Positions 1-12,900 of a DNA stretch of 64,000 bases are shown in pieces. This stretch comes from Cryptomeria japonica. Lineage: Eukaryota > Streptophyta > Pinopsida > Cupressales > Cupressaceae. The stretch covers positions 610,395,673 through 610,459,672 of the forward strand of contig NC_081408.1 of NCBI RefSeq assembly GCF_030272615.1. Reading direction: 5' to 3'. Positions within the stretch are counted from its first letter, which is position 1. Each line of letters starts with the position of its first letter. The notes beneath the pieces are model-generated. The model searched no databases and was not told where the DNA came from. It saw only the letters and a list, made by a program, of their open reading frames with translations. Made by a program: the position numbers and the translations under genes.

Positions 1-2491
1 AGGCATCATCGGCTTCTGTGAAAGTAAGTGAATGTGGAATGGAAAGGTATCCCACCATGGCTTGAAACTGGTCCACATTCAGATCAGTAGGAACAACAGT
101 ATCTCTCAAGATTTTATCAAGAATGGCTTTATGTGCGGGAGATATGCGTAATAGTTCAAGGATTGAAATGAGCACGTGTGTCTTCCCTAACTGTTCTACA
201 AGGTCATACTCAGGTTTGGTTGATGAAGAGGCAGTGTTTTTAGCTGGAGCACCTTGCAAAGTAATTTTACCTCGACGGGTTGTAACGTGACATTCAGAGG
301 TAGGTTCGGAAGAAGATCCAACACCTTTTAGGACAATCTTGGTTCTCTGAGTAGAATTCTCAGATGCTTTGTCCTTGATGATAATAGTAGAGACGTAATT
401 GTCTATTGAGATATTATTGATAGTTGAATCATAATTGTAAGGTGCTCTAGTATAGTTGGCTTGGTCATCTGTGGCTTTAGCTTTTCCCTTGTTATGTTTT
501 GGGAATGGTTCCTTAAACATCTCATGTTCTTGATTAGACGAATTTCCCTCAATCTCAATGTCACCTCTATCAATGAGATCCTGTATGATGTTCTTCAGTC
601 GATGCCAATTTCCTGTCTTATGACCCTTGCTCTTATGAAATTCACAATACTCATCATCATTCCACCAATTTGGTTTAACCTTTGGTTCATATGGAGGAAA
701 ATCTGGAACTGTGATTACCTTGTTTGCCACAAGCTTCTTGAAAATTGACTCAAGTGGTGCTCCCAATGGAGTGTACTTCCTTCATGATCTGGAAGTTGTT
801 TGAGTATTTACTTGATTGTTTGTAGAACTTGATCCTGAAAAGATGAATTTGGGTCGCACTGTGTTGGCATCAACAACACCATCATTGACTGTGTTCTTGT
901 TTTTATTCCAAAATCTTGGCTTGTCTTTTCCTTTAAAGTCATCTTTGTTTTCCTTGAATATCTTGATGACTCCTTGTTCAATTAGGACCTTTTCTGTTGC
1001 TAAGCCTTTTTCGATAACGTCCTTGAAGGTAGACAAACAAGCTTTCCTTAAGTCATAACCAATCTCTTTGTTAACATTTTGGGTGAACATCTCTACCATT
1101 TGTTTTTGTGGAATCTCACAAGAGCATCTGCTGGCTAGATTTCTCCATCTTTGTAAAAATGATGCAAAAGATTCTCCCTCTTTTTGCTTGGTGTTGCACA
1201 AAGTAGTGACTGATATGTCTGTCTCTATATTGTAGGAGAAATGTTGAATAAATGCCTCTGCTAAGTCACCCCATGACTTAATTCCAAGTGGAAGTTGGGA
1301 GAACCATTCCATAGCTTGATCACCTAAGCTTTGTGGGAATAATCTCATCAAATATGTCTCTTCTGCTGCTACCTCAATGCAAGCTGTGAAAAATTGTCTT
1401 ATGTGTGCCTTAGGATCCCCTTTTCCTCTATACTTATCAAATTTAGGCGTCACAAAGTGTGTAGGAAAATGAGGCATTGGAATGCTCTTGTCAAATGGAT
1501 AAGGACATATGTCTCTCATTGTGTATGTTGGCTTCGGTGTATTTATGTCCTCCATTTTCTTTTATAAATCTCTGATTTGTTGCTCCAAATTGCTCTTAGG
1601 TGGAGATCGACTTCTTGGACCATATCCTATGTTTGAGGTACCCATTGGAGGAGGTGCATGTTGCATATATGGATGATATTGATCATACACATGTTCATAT
1701 GGAGGAGGTCTGTAATGATGTTGCATATATGGACCACTTGGTATAGATTCATGTTGAGGAACACCATATCTATTTTGTGCATGTATACCATACTCTACAG
1801 GCATGTCATGTTCTATTGTATTGCCCCCAAATTTGACATGAGGTTTTCTTGTGTCCAAATTTTGAGCATGCCTTGGAATATCCCATTGCTTTGGTGGTTG
1901 ATCCTTAGCATTGATATGTGATTGAGCATATTTTTCTCCATAAGACTTCCATAATGGTCTGCGAAGGTGAGTATCATATGTTTGACCATGTGTATGTGGG
2001 ACCTCTAGTTTTTGAAGCAAAGCTGATGGTGATTTAGGTACCATGTGTGGTCCTCTATTTCCTCCACTATTAGGTCTCCTTTGATCCATATTGGAGTGAG
2101 GTTGTTGCAAAGGTCTATGTTCCATTATTTGAGACATGTCAAAATCATGAGGTATCTTGGCTCCACTTTGTGCCATCATGTGTAAGAAGTATTGTCTATC
2201 TCTCCTCATTATTTCCTTAACCAATCGATTGAAATGGGGATTCATAATGGATTCTTCCACATCTACTGAATGTACTGAAAAGTTGTCCACATTGTCATTG
2301 TGTGTAGCATTGTTGTTTATAGTGTCCATGTTCTCAACATTTGGAATGTTTCTATAGACATCCATGTCAGGTAATGTAGTATGATCAGAATTGAAAAAGA
2401 TATCATTGTCATACTCATAAGAACTCATGTTTGCGGACTCTTGAACCTCTTTAGTTTCTCTCCTAGATTTTTGAAGACGGGTTTCAACCAT
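1..2491 (-). pseudogene. Ty3/gypsy-type gag (5' part of gag-pol), decayed, runs off the window
   Basis: One minus-strand reading frame can be followed from an ATG at 2491 to the window edge. It is broken by a TAA at 1562-1564 and a TGA at 782-784, with the same frame continuing after each stop. The first block (309 codons) is rich in His, Pro and Gln and is low complexity. The second block (1555-785) has the retrotransposon-gag signature: FDKYRGKGDPKAHIRQF, then LFPQSLGDQAMEWF, then FASFLQRWRNL. The third block (781-1) carries a zinc-knuckle-like stretch, CEFHKSKGHKTGNW, in which the expected last Cys is Trp. Protease and RT would lie beyond the left edge. Gag forms the cytoplasmic particle that packages element RNA. 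Its place downstream of a leader, primer site and LTR (2492-5810) fits a minus-strand gypsy element. The two stops suggest this copy is dead, though suppression of a single stop is known in some retroelements. Confidence 0.85.
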
Positions 2492-4059
2492 GAACTAGGT
2501 ATTGACCAAGATGTGAGAGACTAGATGAAAAATGGAAAGAGTATGGAAGACCAAGAGTTGAATGGAATGTAAATGAGTCTGAAGTGTACTTGCAATGTCC
2601 AAAGTGTAAGACCAAGTATGTATGTAGTAGAGTAGGTGTGACTTCCAAAGAGAGGATAGTTTCTCTTGATGAGGTAAGTTGACCTTGACTCTAAGTAAAA
2701 CCAAATGAGACCCAAAGGTAAGAAACCTTGATGAGGGACCACTTAGCAAAGTGTTGTTGTATGTAGTGTGTTGACAAAGTATAGTGAGGACAAGCAAGTG
2801 ACCTTTTGACTCAAGTTTAGACAAATGTGAATGTAATGCAAGATGTAAAGAAATGATTGACTTTGTGAGACCCAAGGACAGGTTGAATGCTAGATGAAAC
2901 CCTGGAGAAACAACCTAGGAAGCTCAAGAATTCCGAAACTAATTGCTCTTGTTTGCTGGACTGTAAAATTTTTCCAATTTGTGAAGTTGTTGGTTGTGAC
3001 CAAATTTGAATGTTTGACTGTTTTTCGTGACAAGAGGACACAATGTTGATGAGGACTCAATGTTTGCAAGTGTTTAGACTCAAAATGACTCCAAGAAAAG
3101 TGTGTTGTTTGATGTAAAAATGTTTTGCATACACTTGAAAACACAAAAGACACAATGTTTTGCTGTTTGGTTTTTGAATGTTTAAAATAAGTCAAGCACA
3201 ATTCTTATGGCTAGCCAAGACAATAGTTGTTGATCCCACATGAGGTTTTACCCCCGAGGCTATGCTATTCAGAGCGGATACTTAGATGCTTGACCTCACT
3301 GGCTCCACCCTCGGCACTCACTTCTCGGGTCAGCCAAGCATTAGTCCCCACGAAAACTCCCCGTGGCAAACTTTGTATCTCTACTAAGAACCGTATGTGT
3401 GTGGGCCGCTACCAGAGGTCCGACCTCCTGCCCCAACAACTAGAAGGCTTTGGGCTTCTAAAACAAAAAGGTGCTAGTAAGGGCATCCGCTCGTGTGGCC
3501 ATACATGCGGCACTTTCAGCTCTGTAAATACAAAAGGCTCCCAGCCGGTAGGGGTTACGCCCTACAACTGATCAAATAAATTTGATCAAACGGGTTTATG
3601 GGGAGACATAGTGTCGGTATGAACTAATCAGCACACGTTATTCATAGTTTTCACCATGAATACATTTGATTATAGTGGTTCGGATGAGGTGGGTTTTCCT
3701 CACTACCACTTGGGTCGTTCTCTTCTCACTAGTAGTCCTAATGACCACACGAGAAGACAGGCCCTCTAAAGATTAAACAAAAAGAGCCTATTGCTCAAGA
3801 CACAAAAGACAATGATTCAATTTTAGTGCACCAATTGAAGTGTTTGCTAGTCTATGAAAACAAGGCACACAATAAAAATCCAAAAACCCTTGCCAAGGAT
3901 TTACAACAAAGATTTATTAGTAGTTTGGATTGTTTGAAATAATCACCCCTTCCTGCAAGCACACAAGTTAGGTAAATTTTAGATCCAAAAGACTTTGTGA
4001 AATAGGGGCTTTCAATAATGCGTTTTGTTGACCAATTCAAAGATATGATTCATCATAAA

Positions 4060-4910
4060 AAAAGACCAACTGTAAAATTTCAAGAGATTTCCAGAAATGT
4101 AAGAAAATCCAAAAAAATTGCCAATTTGCTCCAAAAATTAATTTTTTATGAAAAATCATAAAAAATTCATATAAAATGCAAAATCGATCCAAAAAATCTG
4201 AAATTTTTACTAGAGAGTCTTGATGGTCTTCCAAACTTGCACAAAAAAATTTCTGCAACAAATCCAAGCAATTTGTGAGATATGAGTAAAATAATGCAAA
4301 ACCCTAATTTTCAAAGATCTGATTTTTGAGGAATGATTTTGCATCAAATTTTAAATAAAAAAGAACAGATCCTATGTATAATTCTGAGAGATTTCCAAAA
4401 ATGTAAGAAAATCCAAAAAATTTGCTAATTTGCTCTCAAAATTAATTTTTTATGAAAAATCATAAAAAATTCATATAAAATGCAAAATCGATCCAAAAAA
4501 TCTGAAATTTTTACCGAATCTTTCTGATACTTTTTCTAACTTGCACAAAAAATTTGATGTCAAAATTAGAATCGGTTTGTGAGATCTAATCAAAATAAGG
4601 AAAACCCCTAATTTTGAAAGATCCGATTTTTAAGGAAAAATTTTGCATCAAAATTAAAATCAGAAAGAAAAGATCCTATGTATAATTATGAGAGATTTCC
4701 AAAAATGTAATAAAATCCAAAAAATTCTCTCATTTTCTCTCAAAATTAATTTTTTATGAAAAATCATAAAAAATTCATAGAAAATGAAAATATGCTCCAA
4801 AAATTCCGAATTTTGGCTTAAGAGCTCCTGATACTTTCTTCAACCTGCAAAAAAAATTTGGTGCAAAATTTCCTAGCCGTTTGTGAAATGTGATCGAATC
4901 TCTCCAAGAT
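4060..4910. repeat. Three tandem ~304-bp units in the gypsy leader
   Basis: The core ATTTTTTATGAAAAATCAT occurs at 4141, 4445 and 4749, a spacing of 304 bp both times. Each core sits in longer similar sequence with AAAATCCAAAAAATT upstream and GCAAAATCGATCC or a variant downstream. The third copy is the most diverged. Function unknown. Confidence 0.85.
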
Positions 4911-5022
4911 CTTGATTTTGTGTCCAAAACCCTAGCTGCACAAGGTTATTCTCCAAATTGTTTTACAAAATAGCAATATAGGGTTAGAAAAGTCTGCAAA
5001 AAACATAGATCTAAGAATCCAT

Positions 5023-5043
5023 GTCCCACCGGGCGTGCCAAAA
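5023..5043 (-). promoter_or_regulatory. Putative primer-binding site of the gypsy element
   Basis: Read on the minus strand, TTTTGGCACGCCCGGTGGGA follows directly after the LTR end. Position and the GGCRCGCCCGGTGGGA-like core fit a tRNA primer site for minus-strand DNA synthesis. I did not identify the tRNA. Confidence 0.65.
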
Positions 5044-5810
5044 TGTATATGGTGAAAATGGATAACAATAATAACAATATTGAAATGCTAAATGAATTCA
5101 ACCACCAAACCCTAGCCTAACAACAACAAAGATCCACCATAACATATGAAGATTACCTAAGACAATGCAAATCAAATGAAATCACAAAGATTATACCATT
5201 ACATGTCCAATAGGGTTTTGATCTCCATTCTTCCTATCTCCATTGATCTTGCTTGATATATTTGCTCTCAGATTTTATGTGCACAAGAGCTCAACAAAGA
5301 ACAGAATGTGGTTGCAAGTAGGATCGTAGTATAGTCAAGTCCTTAAGATCAGTGATTAGGGTTTGATAATGAAGAAAGCATCTCCTTAAATAGAAGACAC
5401 AATATGAAATGGAGGGATAAGATTGAGAGGTGTAAAAGGAGGTCGGCTATGATTAGAGGGTAGGTAGAAGAAATAATAAAATAATGAGAGGGGTAGGTAG
5501 TGTATGAATTAAGAGATGAATGACATGTGTCATAGGTGGAAAAGGCTAATGAATTAATTAAATAAATAAAGATTTATTTAATTAATAGAAGAAGTGGGAT
5601 CAATTAAATAAATAAGATATTTATTTAATTTAGGAAGAGGATAATTTAAATAAATAAATGTATTTATTTAAATGAGAAATAAGGCTAGAAGAGGATAAAT
5701 GAATTTATTAAATAAATAAAGATTTATTTAATTAATAGAAGAATTAAGCTTAGATAATTAAATAAATAAAATATTTATTTAATTAGACATGACAATTTTA
5801 GGTGTCTACA
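5044..5810 (-). repeat. 5' LTR of the gypsy element (767 bp)
   Basis: On the minus strand the block begins TGTAGACACCTAAAATTG at 5810 and ends CCATATACA at 5044, giving TG..CA termini, with the primer site immediately inside. The partner LTR is outside the window, so the target duplication cannot be tested. Bases 5540-5785 hold several copies of an AT-rich inverted repeat (TTAATTAAATAAATAAA facing TTTATTTAATTAA) that could fold into hairpins. The first 15 bases match the LTR start of the nested element at 38081-48292, apart from a few bases just after. Confidence 0.8.
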
Positions 5811-7880
5811 GTCATCTCTAAGAATCATCTTAACTATTTGCATAAACATCAAATCATTATGTTTGAAGATGTTTTTCATACTCTCATTAATCACTTTCCC
5901 ACTAAAAACTATCTGCCTATCCCTCACTATCAAAATAAAATTTCCCTACATTGTTTGTTTCAACACTCACTATGTCTTTCTTTGTTGTTGCATTGAACTT
6001 TCTTTGTTTCAATGCTTACTATGTCTTTCCTTGGATTAAAGCGACAAAACCCATTACTAAGTGGGACTAAACTATAGATCTATTAATATACACTAGTTAT
6101 TAGAAATATATTTTATTTAGGAATTAATACGTTTTTACTTATTCTGAAATCATGACCCTTTTGATTTTGAAATTAGGTGACAAATAGATGAGAATTGAAA
6201 CGAGAAATGTACAATAATTTAAAGTTATATTTTTTAGGGAAATTTTTTCTCATAATTGAAATAAAATAAACACTAATGAGATAAGTATAAATAAAAATAC
6301 GTCTTTGGCACAAGTATTATACTTCATAAATAAAATTATCTAAAGAGTGACCCAATTTGAAAATATCCTAGAATGCATCATCTACATGAAATGAAAAATT
6401 TCACCAATGTTGATGGTAAAAGAAATTGGTTGTTAACAAACATTTCTATCCTGAAACAAACAAATAACAAATAAAAAGAAAAATAAGAATGATTAAATTA
6501 ATATCTTTAGGGTTTAATTTTATTTATAAAAGACTTGTTATAGGTTTGGGGGCCTAACTTGATTGGTGGGAGCTTCTTGTGATAAAGCACGAGGCCACAA
6601 GGTCCTGTATCCCCCTAGCTCACGTGGTACTAGAGGACGTGTTGTGCCAGCCTCACTAGTCATGTTAAAAAGTTTACCTACTAACTCCTAAAATCTAAAA
6701 AAAGAAAAGAAAAGAGGTGTTATCTAAACCATGCCTCATAATGAAGATGGGCTCAAACTGAGCTTTGCAAGTTTTGAAGTGATAAAAAAAATTAGCAAAC
6801 AACCCAAGCAATGCTCAAGAATTCAACTTGTTCACCCCATAAAAAAGTTCTACATAAAAGCAAGACATATTAAGTCCTCTGTAGGGGGGTCTAGATCCTT
6901 GCCTTTTAATGAATATTTTACGTTAAAATAACTCACATCAAATAGGAAATATAATGATGAGTAGAGTAAATGAAGTTTAAGACTACTAATAATGGTTGTG
7001 ACTTTCTTTTGGTTTTCGATAGAAGCATCTCCTAGTGAACCTATCCACCTTTAGCAATCTAGAAACCAAAAAATAGTAATTAAAATTTTCTTCTATTCAA
7101 AAACAATTTGATAAATTAAACATATAACCAACCAATGCTCTATATCTATAATACTATATCAACTCCTTTGAAATAGGTGAGCATAGTGAAAAAAAAACCC
7201 TTTAAAAAATTTCTCAATAATATTTTACATTTAAAAAACCATTCAAAAGAAAATATCTAAATAATGCTATATTGTAGAAATTCCAACTATTTAGCCGTGT
7301 AGAAATGTTTAAATAAATATCCTCCTTTTGTAGCACATTATAAACTCTAACTTTGGTTATCGACACAATCAACATATGCAACATGCTTAACCCTATAAAA
7401 GGTTTAGGGTTAAGATCAACACCACCCAAAGTTAGTGAAATAAAAATCAAAGTTACCTTATTTATGTTTTTTTGTCAAAATCTGACTATAACGGTACACA
7501 TGTTGATGCTTATTTGTAAGATTTGGAGGATCAAACACTAATGGCCCAAATAGTTATATGTATCACATTCAAGCCTAGTGATTCGAGTATGCATGTCTCC
7601 AAAAGTGAAACCATAGACAAGGCAAGAAAATTGTTTAAAGAATGCCAACTCTAGTCATAGCCTCATGTACAATACACATGTCCATAGTACAAAAACATAA
7701 AAAACCCACCAAAAAAAATTTCCCTGCTCATTGCTCATTGGTCGCCATATTTTTCTCCCCGAATTTGTTAATGGAAAAATTAAAAAACCCTTGGCAAAAT
7801 ATGAGAGGCAAACTTTAAAAAAAGGAAAAAATGAGCAAAAATTCCATTTTGAACATTAACATGTAGCAAATCATAAAAAA
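5811..7880. other. AT-rich intergenic DNA without a recognised gene
   Basis: No ORF here has a recognisable domain, and short ORFs such as 6731-6931 and 7214-7450 have low-complexity or unremarkable translations. The only structured part I see is the SINE-like unit at 6545-6720. The rest is probably old degraded repeat. Confidence 0.5.
6545..6720 (+). mobile_element. Possible degraded tRNA-derived SINE
   Basis: A GC-richer patch starts with GGCCTAACTTGATTGGTGGG, which resembles a pol III A box, followed by a degraded B-box-like stretch near ACAAGGTCCTGTATCCCCC. It ends in an A-rich run of the form AAAAAAAGAAAAGAAAAG. Only a 6-base repeat (TGTTAT) flanks it, so the target duplication is weak. 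It could also be an unrelated tRNA relic. Confidence 0.45.
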
Positions 7881-8450
7881 AAATTTATCGATAATGAAAT
7901 TACTTTTCAACATAAGAAGCTCAAAGAAAGTTAGTTCTATGTATTGATATAGCTAAGGGTAAGGTCCGATGGAAGGGGGCTTTTAAAAAAATTCAATTGG
8001 TGTTGCTGAGATTTTTTAGGAATATTTTAAAGTTGGTGGTACTATGAATTTAGTAGTCTTTAAATTTTAAGTTTTGATATTCATGGAAGGTGGTAGTCTC
8101 ATGAAGAATGCTGAGAATAAAAAAATTAATTAAATTATAAACATCATTTTTCCTTTTATTTCTTTTTTGGTAGGTATCTAAAATATTAACTAATTGACAA
8201 GTGGTAGAAAACAAATTCTAAGCTAGTGGACCACCACAATTTCACTCGCTAAAATATGCATCTTAAAAAATAGGGACTATTATTTTTAGGAAAAGATTCC
8301 AAATAATCTTGTAGCATAATTTTTTTGTTTCATGGAACCTGTACCATGAAAATAGATTTGAAAGCCACCATAAGAACTTAGTGACAAATTTGACAAAACT
8401 CTCACTAATATAATAAGAATGATTTCAAATCACTTCAATTATCATATATA
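7880..8450. repeat. Copy A (left part) of a duplicated glycosyltransferase upstream region
   Basis: Blocks here match 16213-16400 in the same order. They include ATGAAATTA[CG]TTTTCAACA, then CAAAGAAAGT, then a GACAAAATTGACAAAACT-type stretch, then CACTTCAATTATCATATAT. About 400 bp in the middle of copy A (7955-8370) have no partner in copy B. Copy A is cut at its right side by the LINE starting near 8455 and resumes at about 15329. Confidence 0.75.
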
Positions 8451-8786
8451 TATATATATATATGTCTCAACCGCTATAACCTTAAGAAAAAAATGGTGAC
8501 CGAGGCTCGGCAGGCGGAGTGCGAAGAGTAGAGGACGATTAGTGAAGTGTAGAAGGAAGCATTCGGGGGTCGCTTGCTGGAGGGAGATTTTCAGCAGAAG
8601 GATCATGACCATATGTGGGGTAAAATCAATGGTCCAAGAAGGGGGAAAGGAAATGAACAACCAGAGGATAGATAGACAAAATGACAGATATTGGAAGTCA
8701 ACTGGGATAACCAGGGGCCAATACACAAACTCTGAAATAATGATGAAATCTCAGAGGAGAAGAATGATGCACCACACCAGAATTCA

Positions 8787-9830
8787 GTGGAAGAAAGTAT
8801 CACGTCGAGATTGGTAGCGATCGATTTAACAGAGGAAGTTGTTGATGACAATTGTATTTGGGAGGATCTAGCAATTATCGCTAGAATCATTGGCCCGAAG
8901 AAGCCTAGGCAAAACATTACCCCTTGGATAGAAGAGAATTGGGGCAGTCAAGTCGTGGTGAAATTTCTGCGGAAGGGTTTTTTTGTGGCCATCTTTACAG
9001 AAAAAGGAGCAAGGGATCAAACCTTGAATTCAAAAAATTGGTTTTTTGATAATCTACCATTATACATCCGACCTTGGACACCTAATTTTAACCCGCTCAA
9101 TCTAGAAATTTATGAAACTCCGGTATGGATCAGACTGTTTAATCTCCCAATAGAATATTGGGGGGACCCATGCCTAGAGAAAATTGGTCGAACGCTTGGA
9201 ACTCTTCTGGAGATCGATGAGGATATCATTGAAAATTATTCATATATATATGCTAGGTTGAAAATTATTGCAGTCAAGCAGATTCCACCCCATATAAATC
9301 TTATAACGAGTAATGGACTATGGAAACAAGGCATCGAAATTGAGAAAGAACTCTTTGATTGCCAAAAATGTGGAAGCAAAACCCATCAAGCCAAAAATTG
9401 TAGAATTTTTGTGCGAAGGGCATATAGTAATAAGCAGAGGACAAAAGATAAGGAAAAAGTGATGTGGTTAAAGAAAATGAATGAGCAGAATCGGAGGCCT
9501 CCTGCGACAAATAAACCATTGCCTGATGCTAGTACATATCTGGAACTTAATCCCCAACCCCGTCAGGTGGAACCAGAAATGATTAATGTGGAAAGAGTGG
9601 CTTTACCAAGCCAAGTTCTGTCTTCTCCGCCATGCCTCTAAGATGTAAATGCTATTGAGGAATGCACAAGCGATACTGATGTAAGTAATTTAGACCGGGA
9701 GGATGAAGATGATGTCTTGAACAACCTAGACCCCAGATGTATTAGTCAATCAACCAATACCCTCCTGGGTAGAGCAAAAGGGGCTAAAGGTAGGAAAAGC
9801 AATAAACAGATTAGAGAAGAAAAAGCATAA
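8787..9830 (+). pseudogene. LINE ORF1: DUF4283-like nucleic-acid-binding protein with CCHC knuckle
   Basis: The open frame starts at a GTG here. The same frame extends upstream through TGA codons, so the true N-terminus is probably further 5' and damaged. The DUF4283-like core includes WFFDNLPLYIRPWTPNF and VWIRLFNLPIEYW, the usual aromatic-rich core of plant LINE ORF1. A knuckle of the form CX2CX4HX4C (CQKCGSKTHQAKNC) follows at about residues 192-205. A TAA at 9639-9641 interrupts the frame, which continues through LDPRCISQST to a TAA at 9828-9830. The same LDPRCISQS motif is present in the LINE fragment at 51446-53711, so the two are related. ORF1 proteins bind element RNA. This copy is defective. 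Confidence 0.85.
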
Positions 9831-9903
9831 GAAAAAAAGGTATTGTTAGTGTTCTAGACTTCATGAAGAACTCCAAGGGAGGCAGACCCTCCGTTGGGCA
9901 GAT

Positions 9904-12900
9904 ATGAGAATCACATCTTGGAATGTCAGGGGCTTAGCAGCCCCTGATAAAAGACGCTTGGTCAAAAGATCTTTGGCCAAGTTAGAATCCAAAATGATAT
10001 TACTTCAGGAAACTAAATTGAATGGCGATAAGGTGTCTGAATTCATCAAATTTTGTAATAAGTGGGAAGGATTGTTTTAAGATGCCAGAGGAACTACTGG
10101 TGGTCTTGGAATCTTGTGGAACTCAGAAGTCTTTGAGGTGTTCCCATTAGCATCCAACAACTTTTGGATGGCTTGCAACATCGTATAAAAACAAAGAGGT
10201 ATCGGTTTTCCCCTGTTTAACATCTATGGGCCGATAAAGACAGACGAGAAACTAAGAGTATGGGCAGAGATATATGAGCAATTGCAATTATTGGAGATGC
10301 ATAAGGTAATCTTAGCTGGGGACTTCAATGCAATCTTAGATATTGATGACAAGGAAGGAGGGCTGAGAAAGAGCACAAGAGTAATGGAAGACTTCAGAGA
10401 GTTCATTTCGAACTATCAAGTAGTGGATGTTATTCCAAAAAATGGTAAGTTCACCTGGATCAACAGAAGACTTGACTTCTCAAAAATCTCTGAAAGATTG
10501 GATCGTTTTTTTGTGGGGGAATGGTGGATTGATGGCAGCTTCGCCATCACCACTAACATCATCCCGCAAGTTGGATCGGATCACCTTCCTGTTACCTTGT
10601 CTATCAATCATGAGGCTCCTAAGAATATAAACTACTTCAAATTTCAGAGTATGTGGTGGAGGGATCCTAAATTCAGTGACCTACTCAAAGCATGGTGGCT
10701 GGAAAGCAACACCTTTTCGGGCTCTCCTAGCTTTTGATTTTTAAAGAGAATTCAATATATCATGAACAAAATTAAGCACTGGAACAAGTTCTCATTCAAG
10801 AATATCTTCTCTGAAAAACTCATAATAGAAGATGAATTGGAAGAAATCAATAACAGAGTTATGCTGGTAGGGTTGGTCAGGGATGACTATCTGAAAGAAA
10901 ATCTCCTTAAAGATCAATATGTGGAGCTGCTAAATAGAGAAGAAGTTTATTGGCGAGATAAGTCGAGAGCGTTATGGATTGCTGAGGGTGATCGTAATAC
11001 ATAATTTTTTCATGCGACTTCAAAAGTCAGAAGGAACAAGAATAAAATCACTGCAATCATGGATGGTGGAGGGACTTTGAGAAGTACTGAGGCTGAGTTA
11101 GAACAAGCGGCACTAGATCATTTTGTTAAATTATTGGGAAATTATTATTAGACAGGGGATGTGTCAGATAACAGGCTCTCCGAACTGGTGCATAAGTTAG
11201 TCTCTGTGGATGAGGCTAAAATGCTTTGCGAACCTTACTCTTTGGAAGAAGTTAAAAGGGATACTTTCGAGCTTCACCCTCACAAGGCTCCAGGCCCGGA
11301 CAATATGACTGCTGAGATTTATCAGAAAGGTTGGGACTTTCTGGGAGATGATGTCTGGTTGGTCATAGAAGAATTCAAAAAAGAGGAAAGTTTGTAAAAG
11401 AAATGAATAATACAATCATTGCTCTAATTCCCAAAAAATAGGAATGCACTTCAATGCACGATCTTAGGCCCATATCGCTATGCAATACCATATATAAAAT
11501 CATCTTGAAAGCTATGGCTAGCATACTGAAGAAGCTCTTACCTCACCTCATCTCAGAAAATCATAATGGGTTTACCCCTGGAAGAGAGTTAGCGGACAGT
11601 ATTATATTAGTGTCTGAAGTCATGCACTCCATTCATAAAGAGAAATTAAAAGGTACGATCATAAAGATTGATGTCGCAAAAGCTTATGATAAGGTGGTAT
11701 GGCAATTCTTGGTTAAGGTTCTTAGATGTTATGGCTTTCCAAACAAATGGATAGACTGTGTTAGTTTCTGCATCTCCACGGTTAGTTTCTCTCTACTTGT
11801 CAATGGTGCGGTTTGTGTCTTCTTCAAAGCCACCAATGGATTAAGGCAAGGGGACCCTCTATCCCCGACTCTCTTTGTTCTCATGGCAAAGGTCCTTGAC
11901 AATTTAATTAAAGCAAAGCAATCCACCAGACATTGGAATGGCATTCGAGTTCACAGACTGATAGAGCTCATCACCCATTCGCAATTCGCTGATGACACAA
12001 TCCTGTTTGGTGAAGCAACGATGAAAGAAGCCAAAGGTATTAAAGAGGTGCTTGATGAATATTCGAGGTTATCAGGCCAGGAAATGAATGTGGATAAATC
12101 GCAAATTTTCTTTTTTAACGCAAGAAGGTTGATACAGAACTGCATTTTGTATTTTCTTGGCTTCAAAATTGCTAATCTTCCTATCAAATACCTTGGGATC
12201 AGAATTAACATGGGTAGTAGGCAATCCCAAATTTGGGAGGATGTCCTAAACTCTTGTAAGGCCAAATTGAAGCAATGGAAGAATAGATGGCTTACCCAAG
12301 CTGGACGGCTATTAATGATAAAATCTGTGCTAGCAGCGGTTCCAATCTATAGTATGCAATGCATTCAATTATCCACTTTGGTTGGCGTGAAATTAGATGG
12401 GCTTCTAAAAAATTTTGTTTGGGATGGGGCCAAGGATCATAGGAAGATACCTCTGATAAACTGGGATACCATGTGCATGCGGAAAGAGGATGGGGGAGCA
12501 GGGCTGAGAAAAATGAGTATTCAAGATATGGCACTAGGAGCGAAGCTGTCTTGGAAGTTCACTATTGCAGACACAGACAGGGGCTCTCCTACTTGGAATT
12601 TTCTATGGAATAGTAGGGGTATTATCATGAACCACATCTGTTGGAAGATTGGCAATGGAGCTAGGGCCAAGTTTTGGCAGGACTCATGGGATGGGGAACT
12701 GCTGCTAACAGAATGCTTCGAAGATCAAGACTGGGTCAACACCATCGAAGCTGCTTTAGACACACAAGTTGCCAATTATTTTGAGAATGTCGAACACCAT
12801 GGCATGAGGTCCTGGAAAAGGATAGCTATCGACAACCCGCAATTGTGTAAGAAACTCGAGGAGCTACTTAGCAACAAATCAATATTAGCATCAGATGAAG

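Larger units (their letters stand above)
2492..5043 (-). other. Untranslated leader of the gypsy element
   Basis: No credible ORF lies between the gag start and the LTR. The part at 3200-3600 is markedly GC-richer than its surroundings, and 3770-5043 is AT-rich and repetitive. Short ORFs here on either strand lack any recognisable domain. A long leader between primer site and gag is common in plant gypsy elements, so I read this as leader and not as host sequence. Confidence 0.7.

Noticed and set aside
2495-3201. Minus-strand ORFs just upstream of gag
   Set aside because: They are short, overlap in different frames, have no gag motif, and lie in the leader.
3227-3571. A 114-codon plus-strand ORF in the GC-richer leader
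   Set aside because: It lies on the strand opposite to the element, has no domain, and similar GC-rich leader DNA without ORF is seen at 40660-41200.
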